DNA of 64,000 nt, taken from Laccaria trichodermophora (taxonomy: Eukaryota; Basidiomycota; Agaricomycetes; Agaricales; Hydnangiaceae). The stretch is taken from assembly GCA_018417955.1 (NCBI GenBank), contig JACTVC010000029.1, positions 124,001 through 188,000 on the forward strand, written 5' to 3'. The notes beneath the pieces are model-generated. The model ran no database searches. It was not told where the DNA came from and saw nothing but the letters and a program-made list of their open reading frames with translations. A program made the translations under genes and the position numbers. Shown one piece after another: positions 22,263 through 34,365 of the stretch. Position 1 is the stretch's first letter; the number at the start of each line of letters is the position of its first letter.

Positions 22263-24997
22263 CATCAGGAAACACTGAATTTATAAGTAGTTTCTCGACA
22301 AAATCCATTGCGCTAGTACTTTTTGGTCCTTCGCCGTAGCACAGAGTAGCCACGGTGTGTCTGGGTAGTTGGCCTTGCATGTACATTGCCTGAGTAGCTG
22401 TCCGGCAAGTGTCAGTAGTCCCAATATCTGTTCGGCAAGTGTCAGTAGTCCCCATATTCTTTCACCGGGAACCTGTAGCTTTGGTAGAAGAAATAACCCA
22501 AGCCCATAAGGAGTAGTAGTTAAGAAGAGCAAAATAGGAATAAAGCTCGAAAGAAAAAAAATGTTATTTTGCGCAGCTACGAGACTTCCGAGATACATCA
22601 AGATCAACTAAATATCGTAGAAGGAAAAAGTCGTGATGGCGAAGGTAGGGATTGATATAAAAGTTTGTTGCATCATCAAGAACTGTAGATAATGTCCAAG
22701 TATCAGGCATCTTGTGGCCGAATTTTGGAGCAAGGGGGCAGCTCCTTATTATCTTGGCCAGAGGAATGACGGATGCGCGCTGGCGATGATTGTGAACAGT
22801 CAGTGAGATGAGAGTGATGTTTCGACGTTTGGGGCTTACCACTTGAAGGACACGATGACGTTGATAACTCCTCGCTGTGAAACCAAGCCGCCTTCCTTCC
22901 ATTCCCTTGCATGATGCAGGTCGTCCTTGATGTCGTCGTCAGTTGAAGAGTCGCACAAATACGCCACGAGGCTGGCACATATACGGTCGATATGTGCGCT
23001 GGCTCTGGAACAGTGGAACCCGGATGGGCGAACAGGGATTGGAAGGCGGGAGAGTTTGGGCTGAGAGGGGAAGAGGCCAAAGATTTGAAAGAGAGAGCGA
23101 GCAATGACAGGTTGGTTTGCAATTCGTTCAAGTCCGTTGAAACTCCGACACCATGTGACGATGTTGATTTTTGAATTCCCCAACACGGAATTCCAATGTT
23201 CTTCCTTCCCACCACGTCGCCAACTCGGAAGTCTTTCCATCCAAGTCCTCTTCATCTCCAGTCAGTGCGTCCCATTCTTCTTCATCCACATTCTCCACAC
23301 TCACAACCCTTTGTTTGCTCATCTCTAGTCTGTGTGTGCATTCACCCTCATCTGTGTTAGCCATACTCACACTCACCCCCCTTTCTCTCTTTGTTTCCAT
23401 GTGCGCGCTTTCATCTGTCTTCGTTCACGTCCGCTGTACTCACATCCCATTTGCTGTCTCATCCACAGGCAGTGCTGACCGCTACCCTCAAGTATGTGTA
23501 GCATGTCTGTGCGTACTTTCAACCTCCCTCATCTATGTTCATCGTATTCACCCCCCCCCCTTCTCTCATCTCCAGGCAGTGTGTACTGTCCTTGTCTCTT
23601 ATGTCTTTTATCGGTGTTTGTCATACTCCCCCCTCCCCCTTTCTCGCGGCAGTGCGCACTTTACTCATCTCTTATTGGCTTTCCTCATCTCTCATCGGTG
23701 TTCATTGTACTCACCCTACCCCACCCCTTTCTCTCGTCATCTACAGGCAGTGCTTACTCTCCTCATCTCTTATCGGCGTTCGTCATACTCAAGGGGGTCT
23801 TAGGATTAAAAAAAAATACCTGGGGTCGTTTTTTTTTTTTAAGCCCTTGGAGCTTGACCTACCTACCTACGTAATCAGGCACGCTTCCATATATGGTAAT
23901 GTGACATCATCGTCACGATCTTTGTCCCTTCTACAAGTTGTCTCGGATGCCTCACAGGCCTCGCAAACCCAGTTTCATGGAACAATGTCCAATGAAACAC
24001 AATCTGGGTGATACTAAAATGCAGGTGAGTGGTATACAAGTTTTTTCATATGGAAAATAGTCCTCCTTTGCTTTCAGACAGATTTTCATTCCACAATGGT
24101 TCTTTTCAAGGTTGGCAAGTCCCACAGTTCCGCAATGTACACGAGTTTTGCAATTGGGGCATATAGTGTATCCATTGGAATCAAGAACAGGTTTCTGAAC
24201 ATCTTGTCAGTAACTTGTCAAGTGATCTTTAGTGAATATACCTCTTCAGTCATGGCAACGTCGCTTCACCTTCAGAACGGGTTCAAAGAAAATTTAAGAT
24301 TAGATAATATTTGTAAACTATGACATCATCCTCAAATATCATTGTATTCAGACTCATCTACATGTTTGGGAGCTTATTAGGACCTAGTAGGACTCAAATC
24401 CTGCAAAGGATAGCCTTCCAGGACCATTTCAAGATAATTTTATAAGGGGTTCCATTTTTTTTTTTAAGCGGCCTGCGGCCGACCTACCTACCCAACCCCT
24501 GGTCGGACTTTCAAATCCTAACACCCCCTTGGTCATACTCACACACCCCCTTGCTCTCCATGTGCTCTCCTCATCTCCAGGTAGTAGATGTGTTACACAC
24601 TTCCTTTGTTCATTATTAGGCTAGAAGTTTGATGTGTATATATATACCTATCTCATAATACACAATACCACCTGATGCTTCCTGATCACTACTGCCATTT
24701 TGGTTCAAACAATGACCAGCTATGTAGTGCCGTACACCCAGTAGCCTTTGTAGATCAGAAACAATGCAAACAACGTATGAATAGACTTGGTTACAGAGTG
24801 CTGGTTCACCTGGTAGCTTCGGTAGACATAGAGCAACACATACAACGTAGAGCTATCTAGCAAATTCAGGAAACTACTGGTGCTACTGAGATTAGTAGGA
24901 TGACTACGGGAACTATGCACTAGGGGACTTGTGTACCCAGGTATTCAGTATACTAAGGGTATTTGTAACTACTGACCCAAGTCAGCGCCTCCTGATG
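22263..24997. mobile_element. Non-autonomous TIR transposon inserted in hexose transporter copy 2
   Basis: The element is 2735 bp. The left end CATCAGGAAACACTGAAT and the right end (complement CATCAGGAGGCGCTGACT) form imperfect inverted repeats. It is flanked by TG at 22261-22262 and 24998-24999. Removing the element plus one TG restores the hexose-transporter reading frame exactly, which fixes the ends and the 2-bp duplication. There is no transposase. It has a C/T-rich minisatellite (about 23230-23790) preceded by a 95-bp block (23121-23215) that is colinear with 12534-12628 of the palindromic element. The same order of block then minisatellite in both supports common descent. Confidence 0.9.
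23230..23790. repeat. C/T-rich minisatellite within the inserted transposon
   Basis: This is an irregular tandem array with units of about 60-75 bp containing CAGGCAGTG, CTCATCTCTtATcGG, GTTCgTCATACTC and a C-run. It generates overlapping Ser/Leu-rich frames in all three plus frames, none of which I regard as genes. Confidence 0.65.
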
Positions 24998-27082
24998 TGG
25001 GGCATTGTGTCGGCTTGTGGAATTTTTGTACTGGGCGTTGGCTTGCAGATGGACACTAAATGGGCGACGTTCATTGTTGGGCGAGGTGAGTTATCTTTCG
25101 ACTACTATATTCATCTCTGACTTTCCCTGTCATTATAGTCATTGCCGGTCTCGGTGTGGTATGTTGACTTCGAGCCAAAAATTCGTTCACGGCTTGACTT
25201 TTCTCTTAAGGGGATTGTATCGTGTCTCGTGCCTATGTATCAGTCAGAGGTACGTTGAGTCGCGCTCTTCTCGGCTCGTCAATTACGTTCCTTCCAGTGT
25301 GCACCCAAAAGTATTCGTGGCCTCATTGTTGGCCTCTACCAGCTAGCTAGTACGTCTTCCCCAGTACCACCGTGCGTTCTTGATCTCACGTCTAATTTTC
25401 ATATAGTCACCCTCGGTGCTCTGCTGGCCGCCATCGTCCTGAACTCCACAAAAGACAGGAGTAGCCACTCTTCGTGGCGAACTCCCATCGCCGTGCAATT
25501 TGCATGGGCAGCTATCCTAATCTTCGGAATGGCCAGTGTCTTTGGCAACTTCATGTATCATCGCCGCATCCTTAAATTTTGTTCCAGGTTTGTCTCCCAG
25601 AGAGTCCCCGATACCTCCTCTTGAAAGGCCGAACGGATGCCGCTCGCGTTGCCCTCGGTCGTCTTATGACACTACCCGCCGACGCGGAAGAGGTCGACAA
25701 AGAGTGCAGGGAGATCTCGGACGCACTAGCCATTGAGATGGCTCATAGCTCAGGATCGTACAGGGACAGTTTCAGGAATAACGAAGATCGTAATGGGTTC
25801 CGTACGTGGACTGGGATTATGTTGCAGGGGTGGCAGCAGTTGACGGGGATTAACTTTATTTGTATGTTTCTCTTCTTTGTGTTGTGCTAGTGCTCTTTGC
25901 TAAGGCTTCGTGGCAGTTTACTATGGCACGACTTTCTTCAAGGCATCGGGGATTTCGAATCCGTTCATCATAACGTGAGTCATCACTTTACTTCGATGCC
26001 CTTCCACCACGACTGACCGCCTTATCTCTAGAATTATCGCGGACGTCGTCAATACTGCTATGACCATCGTCGGCGTGCAGCTCATCGACAGACTCGGTCG
26101 TCGTAGACTATTGCTCATCGGTGCTGCTGGTATGTGTTTCTGCGAGTTCATCGTCGCCATTGTGGGTCACCCTGTCGTCCACCTTCTTCGTTATCCTTGA
26201 TCATAAGCGTTTTTGTCAGGTCGGTGTCACTGCAGGTAACATTCAGGCGGACGGCTCAGTGAACTTGGCTGCTCAACGTGTGCTGATCGCCTTTGTTTGC
26301 GTGTACGTGACCGTTGTCCTCGTACTACACTTGTATATCACTAATGCTGTCTGTCCCTAGGTACATCGCCTTCTTTGCGACGTCCTGGGGTCCGGTGGGA
26401 TGGGTCGTCACTGGCGAGATCTTTGTAAGTCTTCTCAACTTCCACACCAAACCTCATGTGTTAAGCTTAGCCGCTTCCAGCCCCTCTCCGTCCGCGCAAA
26501 GAGCATGAGTTTAGCGGTGGCTAGTAATTGGCTTTGGAATTTTGGTATCGGATACGCTACACCCTACCTGGTGAACAAATCAACAACGGGCGTCAATGGC
26601 GTGAAGACTGCGAATCTTGGAGTCAAGGTCTTTTTCATATGGGGAGGTACCTGTGTTGGGTGTTTCGTCTTTGCGTATGTCTCCCTCGCTCTCCTTTTCT
26701 CTGTCTGTAGTTGCTGACGTTTGGTGAGTAGGTACTTTTTCGTGCCCGAAACACGGGGTTTGTCGCTGGAGCAGATCGATAGGATGTATCGGGAGTCAAG
26801 CAGTATGTTCCTGCTCTTTTTCTGGGTTCTATCGTTTTCTGATCTGGTGTTCCTTTCTTCCACAGTCGTCGCCTCGGAAGCGTTTAACAGGAAGCTTCTG
26901 AAGGAGAACGGAGAGGTTGCTAATGTTAGTACACCTTCAAGTGAATCAGTACGTCTTTCCTCTTCTACTTTTCTATGTTTTTGCATGCCATGATGTTGAT
27001 GGATTGGTTGTAGATGATTGATGTCAGGCATGATGAAGAGAAGCTCAAGGTAGAGGGTGATCATAACACGTTACGTGTGTAG
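24998..27082 (+). pseudogene. Hexose transporter copy 2, 3' part (after transposon insertion)
   Basis: The gene resumes with the codons for WGIVSACGIFVLG and runs through exons matching copy 1 one for one to TAG at 27080-27082. Landmarks are PESPRYLLLKG, QQLTGINF, DRLGRRR, the SVRAKSMSLAVASNWLWNFG segment and PETRGLSLEQI. An extra intron relative to copy 1 interrupts FVCV^YIAFF (about 26303-26360). The donor after IFGM near 25529 reads GCCAGT where copy 1 has GTAAGC, so it needs a GC-AG splice or is already decayed. Apart from the insertion I see no stops or frameshifts, so inactivation is recent. Confidence 0.88.
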
Positions 27083-27721
27083 GTGCAAGAAAACGAGTAA
27101 TTAACCTCTGTACACTACACTTGGATACCAGCATAATAATGGACCAGGACAGGCAAAGTCGACTTCAGAGATAGAGAATCGATGCTGGTCTCAGACCATA
27201 AACTCAAATGTTCGCCATGTATTTCTCATACATTGGGATTATACCCAGCTAACTTTTATTCTTCCTACGTTTAGTTCGTTCGAACTCCGAAGGGACTTAG
27301 TATAACGACCGCTAGTCAAATTCCGCTAGTGTGATTGAGCATTGGAGCACTATTTTGAAGCACTCCATTCAACTCATTACATACCACTTCTCCCCGGTGT
27401 TTGGCACTATCAAACACCAAAATGCCTGGCCAGCCAGGCATAAGAGACCTATTCAAGTTCAGAAATAAGATTTTGTTGAAAAAAAGAACGTAGAACGCCT
27501 GTTACTGTCCCTGTAATACGGAGTTGAGGATACGCGCAGCCCCGCTTACAACGCAACACCCCACTGTTCCTCGACATTGTACAGACGAGAAACATGACGC
27601 GAACCATAAAAGCAACACGGATCGACAATCATACTCAGTCTTGAAGGAGCGTATCACGATCCGTCTTTCTCCACACTCAAATTACTGAAGCAAGTGTTGC
27701 TCAAGTACAAGAACGGTATGG
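27083..27721. other. 3' flank of the second hexose transporter
   Basis: About 0.64 kb probably contains the 3' UTR. No open frame of note, repeat or RNA gene is recognised. It ends at the 8-bp sequence CCCACGGT that flanks the hAT-like element. Confidence 0.45.
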
Positions 27722-27862
27722 CCCACGGTTAGTGTTGCCACGGCCCGGCTTGGCTCGGCTCTGGCTCAGCTGAGGTGCCTGAACCGACAATGTGGCTCTG
27801 GTTTGCAAGCTGGGCCGATTGCCGTGGCCCCAGGGCAGCTCTGAGCGGCTCTGAGCTGGCTA

Positions 27863-28512
27863 CTATGTTTGTTCATGATATTGAAACTTTTTCAGTGTTG
27901 CACGATTTTTGGCTCAGCACTTTGTCAACTCCTTTTGACTTTTTGACAATTCATTGTACTTTTTTGTTTTCTACACGAATATCTACTTTTTTTTACTGTA
28001 GATGTGTTGTGTTCGCTGTCGGAGGCGTTCCAGTGTTCAGGGTTCAAAAATATCAGGATATTGAAACTGTTGTCACGTTAGGTCACCATGATTTTGGCTG
28101 AGAGGTGATGACAGTTTGGCAGGCAAATGTCACGCTTTTGTCACGCTTTTGCAAGCAACATTTGGTATTTTGCCCTTCCTCCCAATGGAACTTTATCTAT
28201 CGCTCTAGAAATTTGAATTTAAACTATCACATATCATTTAAATGTCATTGGAAAGTTTTAGAATTAACGGTCCAGCCGATCTACCGGGATCTGAGAGAAC
28301 ATTCCATACTTTTGTTTGTTTGGTGTAATGAAAAACACAAAGTAGTGTCTCCAGAACACAAATCTTTGAATGACTCTCTGAAATTTTGAGACAATAAATA
28401 TCATGCATAAATACATCTTCTGTGAAAATTTCAAGATTCTAAGGCAAGTGGAGGTCAAGATAATCCGCAGTTTCAATATCCCGACGAGTTTCAATATCAT
28501 GAACAAACATAG
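27863..28512. mobile_element. Tc1/mariner-like MITE (TA target)
   Basis: The element is 650 bp with inverted ends CTATGTTTGTTCATGATATT at left and the exact complement at right (AATATCATGAACAAACATAG). It is flanked by TA at 27861-27862 and 28513-28514. The empty site can be checked against the opposite hAT arm, which reads GAGCTGGCTAAGCTGG at this point and confirms a single TA. There is no coding sequence. Its right TA forms part of the TAA used by the next insertion. Confidence 0.85.
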
Positions 28513-28515
28513 TAA

Positions 28516-29050
28516 GGGTCTGTTCGGTAACGAGAATGCGAGCGCATTCTCATTTTGATGGCAGCTGGATTATTCCCACCCACCAAATAAAGTCGGATGC
28601 TAAGAAAATATTCAGACTCCGAATGATCGCTTCCCATCAACGTCATCACCGCCCAAACCTTTTCACGCAATCCTCAACGTCGTCCCTAAGTCTCTCGTCA
28701 TCGTTGAATACAGCGAGCTCATATATAGTGCACCTCTATTGCCTAAATCTTCTTTTCTTTTTTGTCTACTTTGAAATATCAGGCAGAGTATTATTAAAGA
28801 ATTTCTTGTATCAAATGATTTGTATTCAAAAATGTTTATAAAATGTGAGCTCACTGTGCTCGACAGCGAGAGGCACCCTTGGGATGATGTCTGTCGACAT
28901 GTGACAGCGTGGAAGGTTTTGATGTTGCATGAGAAGCGATCATTCGGAGTCTGAATATTTTCTTGACATCCGAGTTTATTTGGTGGGTGGGAATAATCCA
29001 GCTGCCATCAAAATGAGAATGCGCTCGCATTCTCGTTACCGAACAGACCC
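28516..29050. mobile_element. PIF/Harbinger-like MITE (TAA target)
   Basis: The element is 535 bp with inverted repeats of roughly 115 bp beginning GGGTCTGTTCGGTAACGAG. It is flanked by TAA at 28513-28515 and 29051-29053. The terminal sequence and 3-bp TWA duplication are characteristic of Tourist/PIF-Harbinger MITEs. It lies directly against the TA-flanked MITE and shares its TA, so it inserted later than that element. There is no open frame of note. Confidence 0.87.
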
Positions 29051-29849
29051 TAAGCCAGTTAAAAATAGCATGTTGCCACCCACGCTTTTTCCATCGCATT
29101 CACGCTCTCCCCCTTCGTTTCCTTCCATTCCTTTTGCTATCGACACCTTTTATGGTCTCTCACTTCTCTATTCCATCTTTATTTTGTAACTGGTACGTGT
29201 TTTCATTCTCTCTATTGTCTTCTCAATCATCATAAACAATCTGTCTTATCTAGGCTTGCTGATAACAACGACGAGGACTTCCCTCCCCTCGAAAAGGGGT
29301 GTGAGAGGTTCAGTGTCCTTAGAGGAGGTCCGGGGACTTGGTGAGTGATTCCCGTCACAGCTTTGTAGGACTGACATGCTACAATAGTAGCGGCGCCACA
29401 TCACTATGACCAACCGCTTCTTTTGACATCGGGATTTTCTGTCGCATGCCCTCGTTTTGGCGATGTGGATGGAGTTTGATATGCCGCTGATTCATTTCCA
29501 CCCCCTCTCTTCATTCAACCCCCACCATCCCTGTTTGACATTGTTATGGCATCGAACAACTCTCAAACGACCTTGCGAACGCCTTCTCCAGCACTTCTCA
29601 TCTCCACCACCTCTGCTTCATTTAACCATCCCTGTTTAAAGTTGGCATTCAAACAATTTTCATATGACCTCACAAATGTGTCATTTAGCTTGTACATCGA
29701 GAGACCCTGTTGTGTTTGTAAATATGTGGAGCACACAACTTTTATACTGTATATTGAATATCTTCACAAATACATGTTGTACAATGCTCATACTATGTCT
29801 ATGATGAAACACAATGCAAGTTTTTCTTTGTGTTCTCCCAAAAAGGTGT

Positions 29850-30420
29850 CTTGTCCAACAACTTAACAAACAGTAAATAAGGGATGGAGATGAGGCAGCA
29901 CCAGAGAGATAACACATTCACGAGGTTGTTTAAAAGTCATTTAACATCATAACAATGTCAAATGGGGATGAAACAAAGCAGAGGGGGTAGAGACGAGACA
30001 GTGCCAGACATATGCAAGGTCATTTAAAAGTTGTTCAATGCCATCACAACGTCAAATAGGGATGTGGTGGGTGAAATAAATAGAAGAGTGGAGACAAGTC
30101 AGTGATAGAGAAATAACACATTCATGATGTTGTTTGAAGGTTGTTTGACATTGTTATGTAAATAGGGATGGGGTGGGTGAAACGAAGCAGAGGTAGATGA
30201 GCTGGCACTAGAGAAATAACACATTTGCAAGGTCATTCGAAATCGGCCGATGCCATAGTGGTGTCAAACAGGTATGGGGTGGATTGAATGAAGGAGAGGG
30301 TTGACATGAGCCAGAAATAAAGGGTGATTTTGAAAAGTCATTCAACGTCAAACAGGGAGGGGTTAGGCTGAATGAAGAGAGGGGGTGGAGATGAATCAGC
30401 AGCATATCAGACTCCATGAG
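29850..30420. repeat. About 100-bp tandem repeat in the core of the hAT-like element
   Basis: Five or so degenerate units are spaced about 90-105 bp apart (landmark GTCAAATAGGGATG near 29955, 30050, 30155, 30260 and 30347). Each carries GAAATAACACATT..GAGGTCATT and TGGGTGAA.GAAG blocks. The array continues inverted on the left side (29510-29690). Confidence 0.6.
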
Positions 30421-31289
30421 TCCATCCACGTTGCCAAAATGAGGGCACGCAACAGAAAATCCTGGTGTCGAAAAAGCAGTTGGGAGCATAGTGATGTGGT
30501 GCTGCTACTATTGTAGGATGTCAGTCCTACAAAGCTGTGACAGGAATCACTCACCAAGTCCATCAGGAAATCCTGAGACTCTGAATTAAGCCTGATTTAT
30601 ATAGAATTGACTGTAAATTATACACAATTGACTGGATTGAGCCTTTTGACATCTTTGAGAAGATTATGTAAAATAAAACGGGCACCCATTAATTGTGCAC
30701 AATTGGTGATGCTTAGCGCGCAATTGGTGCACAATTGCCCACCTATTTAATATATTATACCACTGAATTGAACCTTTTTTTCTGCACTGTTACACATAAT
30801 TCCACATGAATAAATTAGAATTCAAGTCAACAGAGTATATTGCACAGTGACTAACTACTAGATATGATCGCAGAAGCAACGGATGACTAAATAAGTTGCA
30901 AAGGATAGAGGGTGCTATAAGGGGTCAAAGAAATTATCGAAGTGGATTAAATCAGGAAGGGAAGATGAAAGACTTTGTAAGAATGAAAGGTTGACAAGAA
31001 AAGGAAGGTATCCACAGGTTCATTAAGTATTAAAGATGGAGCAACAATTGACATAGGCTGGAGCACTGGATGGGTGCGAAGAGGAAGTTGGGACAGGTGG
31101 GTGATGAAGTTGTAAGAAATGTCTGGCTTAGGGTTAGGAGTTATGGTCAGCAAACAAAAGCAGGTATAAAACTGGATGACAGCAGGCTTAAACATCCATG
31201 TCTGCCATGTTGAGTAAAGCCATGTCATCATTAGAGGTTGTGGTGGTCGTGAGATGGGTGGAGATGGAACTGAAAGTAAAACAGGACAG

Positions 31290-32960
31290 TGATGAAGTGG
31301 ACAGCTGGAGGTAGACAACAACATATGAGGTGCAATTATAAAGGTCAGCCATGAGACGATGATAAGCATTTGGACTGGTCTCACGAATCGTGGCGAGCAT
31401 GGCCATGTGAGATTGATAAACGTCTTCATAGAGATCAGCATTGAATTCAGTCTTGCAATGGACACCCATGCTATAATCATCCAACGAAGATGCAATCTAC
31501 AAACAGAATATTATGATGAAGTGCAACCATGCAAAGTGACGACTTACAGAAGTGGCAGCCATAGCAACCATGGCCACAGGTAACTCTTGTTCTTGTTTTC
31601 ATGGACCATCAGTGATTGACGAAACGAAGCGATCTTGATAGCATTCGGCAAATGAACCTCTGGACCCAGTGAAGAAAGCTTCATGGAGCATTGAGATCAT
31701 GGCAAGGTGGAAGAATGGCTTGGTAGTTTGAAGCTCTCCCTCCTAATGTAAGAGGGGAATGAGTCACGAAAGCAGAGGGTATCACAATATGTATCCAATG
31801 TACTGCATTGACTGGGTAGATGTACCTCTTCTTGGAATGAAGATGCTCGATGACATCTCTGCAGTCAGGCCCCTCAAGCAATTTGTAAAACCCTTCTACC
31901 TTAGCAATGGCAACTTTCTTGAGATCACCACGATACTTGGATACCTGCCCATTCAGCTACCAAATGATAGACTTGGTGAGATACTGTGATTAGTAAAGTA
32001 TATCACTCACCACACGACCAGTGACCTTGCCAAAGGAGTGGTCAACTCTAAAGCGGTGGGCGTATGCATTTGCACCAAACTTCTGCACACATGACCGAAG
32101 AGTCTTATGGTTATACTTGACCTGCTCATCGATTGAGCGGTAGGCACTATCAAATATCACATCGCCTATCGCTTTACAGATAGTTGCTTTGATGATCCAT
32201 TGAAGGAGCTGTGGCTGTTCCGAAATGCGAATCATTCACATGTTCCATCCAGGAGCAATGTAACCCGCATCTGCGAAACCTGAATCTGGGTTGTCATCTT
32301 CTTCAATCGCACCTCCCCCAGAGTCACCATCATCCGAAGGCTAACAGAGCGTTGATCAGTAAAAGAATATCAATTGGACAACATACATTCACCTCATCAT
32401 CTGGGGGAGCCATAGTCTTCCACATGGGGCGCTATAATATAAATCAGTCATAGTTGAGGTAAGTTCCAGGTAGAAGTTAACCTACCTCAGCTAAATGTTC
32501 CTGAGTGCGCTTTCCAACCTTCAACAGAGTAAGTGAGTAGCATGATACAAGGGTCAAGCTTTTACATACCTTGTGGCGATGGGGTGCAGGCTCATCCTCA
32601 TCCTCATCATTGGACTCATCATCCAGCAATACTTGGCAGCGACGAGGTGCCAGCTCTTCATCTTCACCTGAATTCTCTTCACCATCATGTTGCTCATCTT
32701 GATGATGACTATCCCCATTAATTTCATCAATGTCGGCACCATCAATGTCATCACCATCATGTCGGCACCATCATCAGCATCACTGTTGTGCTCTTCATCC
32801 CATCAGGGGCACTGCGGAGATTGGTATGATTCAGTGAATGTGTATCGGCAATTGATGGGATACATACCTCGAGCCTAAACCGCTTCTTGAGCTCTTGACG
32901 GCCGAGGGTGTAGAGTTCTTGGTCTTCCTTGTCTTCATTGCCTTCCAGTTCAGGCATGGA
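31290..32960 (-). pseudogene. DUF6532-type accessory gene of the Plavaka element (degenerate)
   Basis: Reading down the minus strand there is an acidic N-terminal part (MPELEGNEDKEDQELYTLGR, then Asp/Glu-rich sequence around 32560-32800). After it come the segments YRGDLKKVAIAKVEGFYKLL, KKRYIYPVN and, in the last exon, YEDVYQSHMAMLATIRETSP near 31320-31440. These resemble the DUF6532 domain of proteins abundant in mushroom genomes and often near Plavaka transposases. Introns are short. At least one frameshift in the acidic repeat and in-frame stops in the middle suggest it no longer makes a full protein. Its biochemical role is unknown. Confidence 0.68.
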
Positions 32961-33019
32961 ATGATCGGAGGCCGGGTCTTCACTCTCAGGTTCTTTGACA
33001 TCTGAGTCAGTGTCGCTGA

Positions 33020-34365
33020 ATGCCTCCCAATCATAATCTGCAGCTGTTCACCAAGGGGATCAGCTCGTTATCTCGTGTCACTGGTCAGGAGCATGACCAA
33101 ATGTGTCGCATACTACTTGGTCTTGTCCTCGACATCCCCCTCCCCAATGGCATTTCAAGCTCACCACTTGTACGCTGTGTCCGAGCACTTCTCGATTTTC
33201 TTTACCTTGCTCAGTATCCTGTCCATACCGACAAGACCCTTGAAGTTCTTGAAGATGCGCTGAATCGGTTTCACCAGAATAAGCATATTTTCATTGATCT
33301 CGGGATCCGCAACAACTTCAACATTCCAAAGCTCCACTTTGCTATGTACTACACAAGACTCATCAAATTGTATGGTACAACAGATAACTTCAACACTGAG
33401 TACATGGAACAGCTACATATCGACCTTGCCAAAGATGCCTACACTGCCACCAATTTCAAAGACGAATTTGCACAGATGACACTATGGCTTGAACGAAAAG
33501 AGAAGATCCAACGCCATGATCAATAAGTCAAATGGCGCTTGAGTGGATCACCGCCCATTGAACCGCATGAGTGGATTCCTCCAGGGTTGGAGCTTGACTG
33601 CAAGCTTTCAATGGCAAAGCATCCCAGTGCTCGTGCTGTTCCGCTTGATCATCTTGAAAGGGATTACGGTGCGAAGTTTTTTCGAGTAGCTCTGCAGCAT
33701 TTCATTGCGCACTCAAACGAGCCTCACCTTGACAAAAGACAACTTGAAGGAAAAATATGGCACATCCAGCTCCCATTCCACAAACTGCCTGTTTGGCACA
33801 AGATCAAATATACTCATCAGGATCCATTCACCCATGTCACCATCACCGCTGACTCAATCCATGTCCGGCGTGCAACAAATGATAAGCGTGGCCATCCAGT
33901 TCCTGGAAGGTTTGACACAGCACTTGTCAATGATGGGACTGGGCGTGAGACTGGAATCCAAGGTGAGTCTTTTTTTTTCATTATGCACTTCATTAATAAA
34001 TTATAGGTTACCAAGTTGGTCGTATCCACGTTGTGTTCTCTTTACCCCAATCCTCTCTCTCAATTTTATTCAATGATGGTATCAATATACCATCTCATCT
34101 CATCTACATTGAGTGGTACACAGCATTCCCAGATTCACCTGATCCCAATCACCTCTTGTACCCCATCTCACCTGCAAAGGATCGGGAAGGTAATAACATC
34201 TGTAGTATAGTTCTGCTTGCTAATCTTTGCCGAAGTATTCATTTGCTGCCAAAGTTTGGGAGGGTAGCACCCAAGGAGTGGACAAGTAGTACAGTACTCG
34301 ACCTCTGTGGTCATTTTTTTGCCAACACCTTTACTGACCGTCACTTATATCGTATCCTGTACTAG
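33020..34365 (+). pseudogene. Plavaka transposase, C-terminal fragment
   Basis: The frame opens directly into mid-protein sequence (PPNHNLQLFTKGISSLSRVT) and continues with LDFLYLAQYPVHT, DLGIRNNFNIPKLH and LHIDLAKDAYTATN. It runs into an in-frame TAA at 33524-33526, then resumes in the same context with WRLSGSPP..WIPPGLELD. An intron at 33963-34006 joins to GYQVGRIHVVFSLP and the protein ends with DRHLYRILY. This is the conserved C-terminal half (DUF6830-like) of Plavaka transposases. The zinc-finger and catalytic N-terminal parts are missing. The DUF6532 gene's 5' end abuts the cut, pointing to one internal deletion at about 33000-33035. Confidence 0.82.

Noticed and set aside
23171..23803. 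210-codon Ser/Leu-rich frame in the transposon inside hexose transporter copy 2
   Set aside because: It is a C/T-rich tandem repeat open in several frames.
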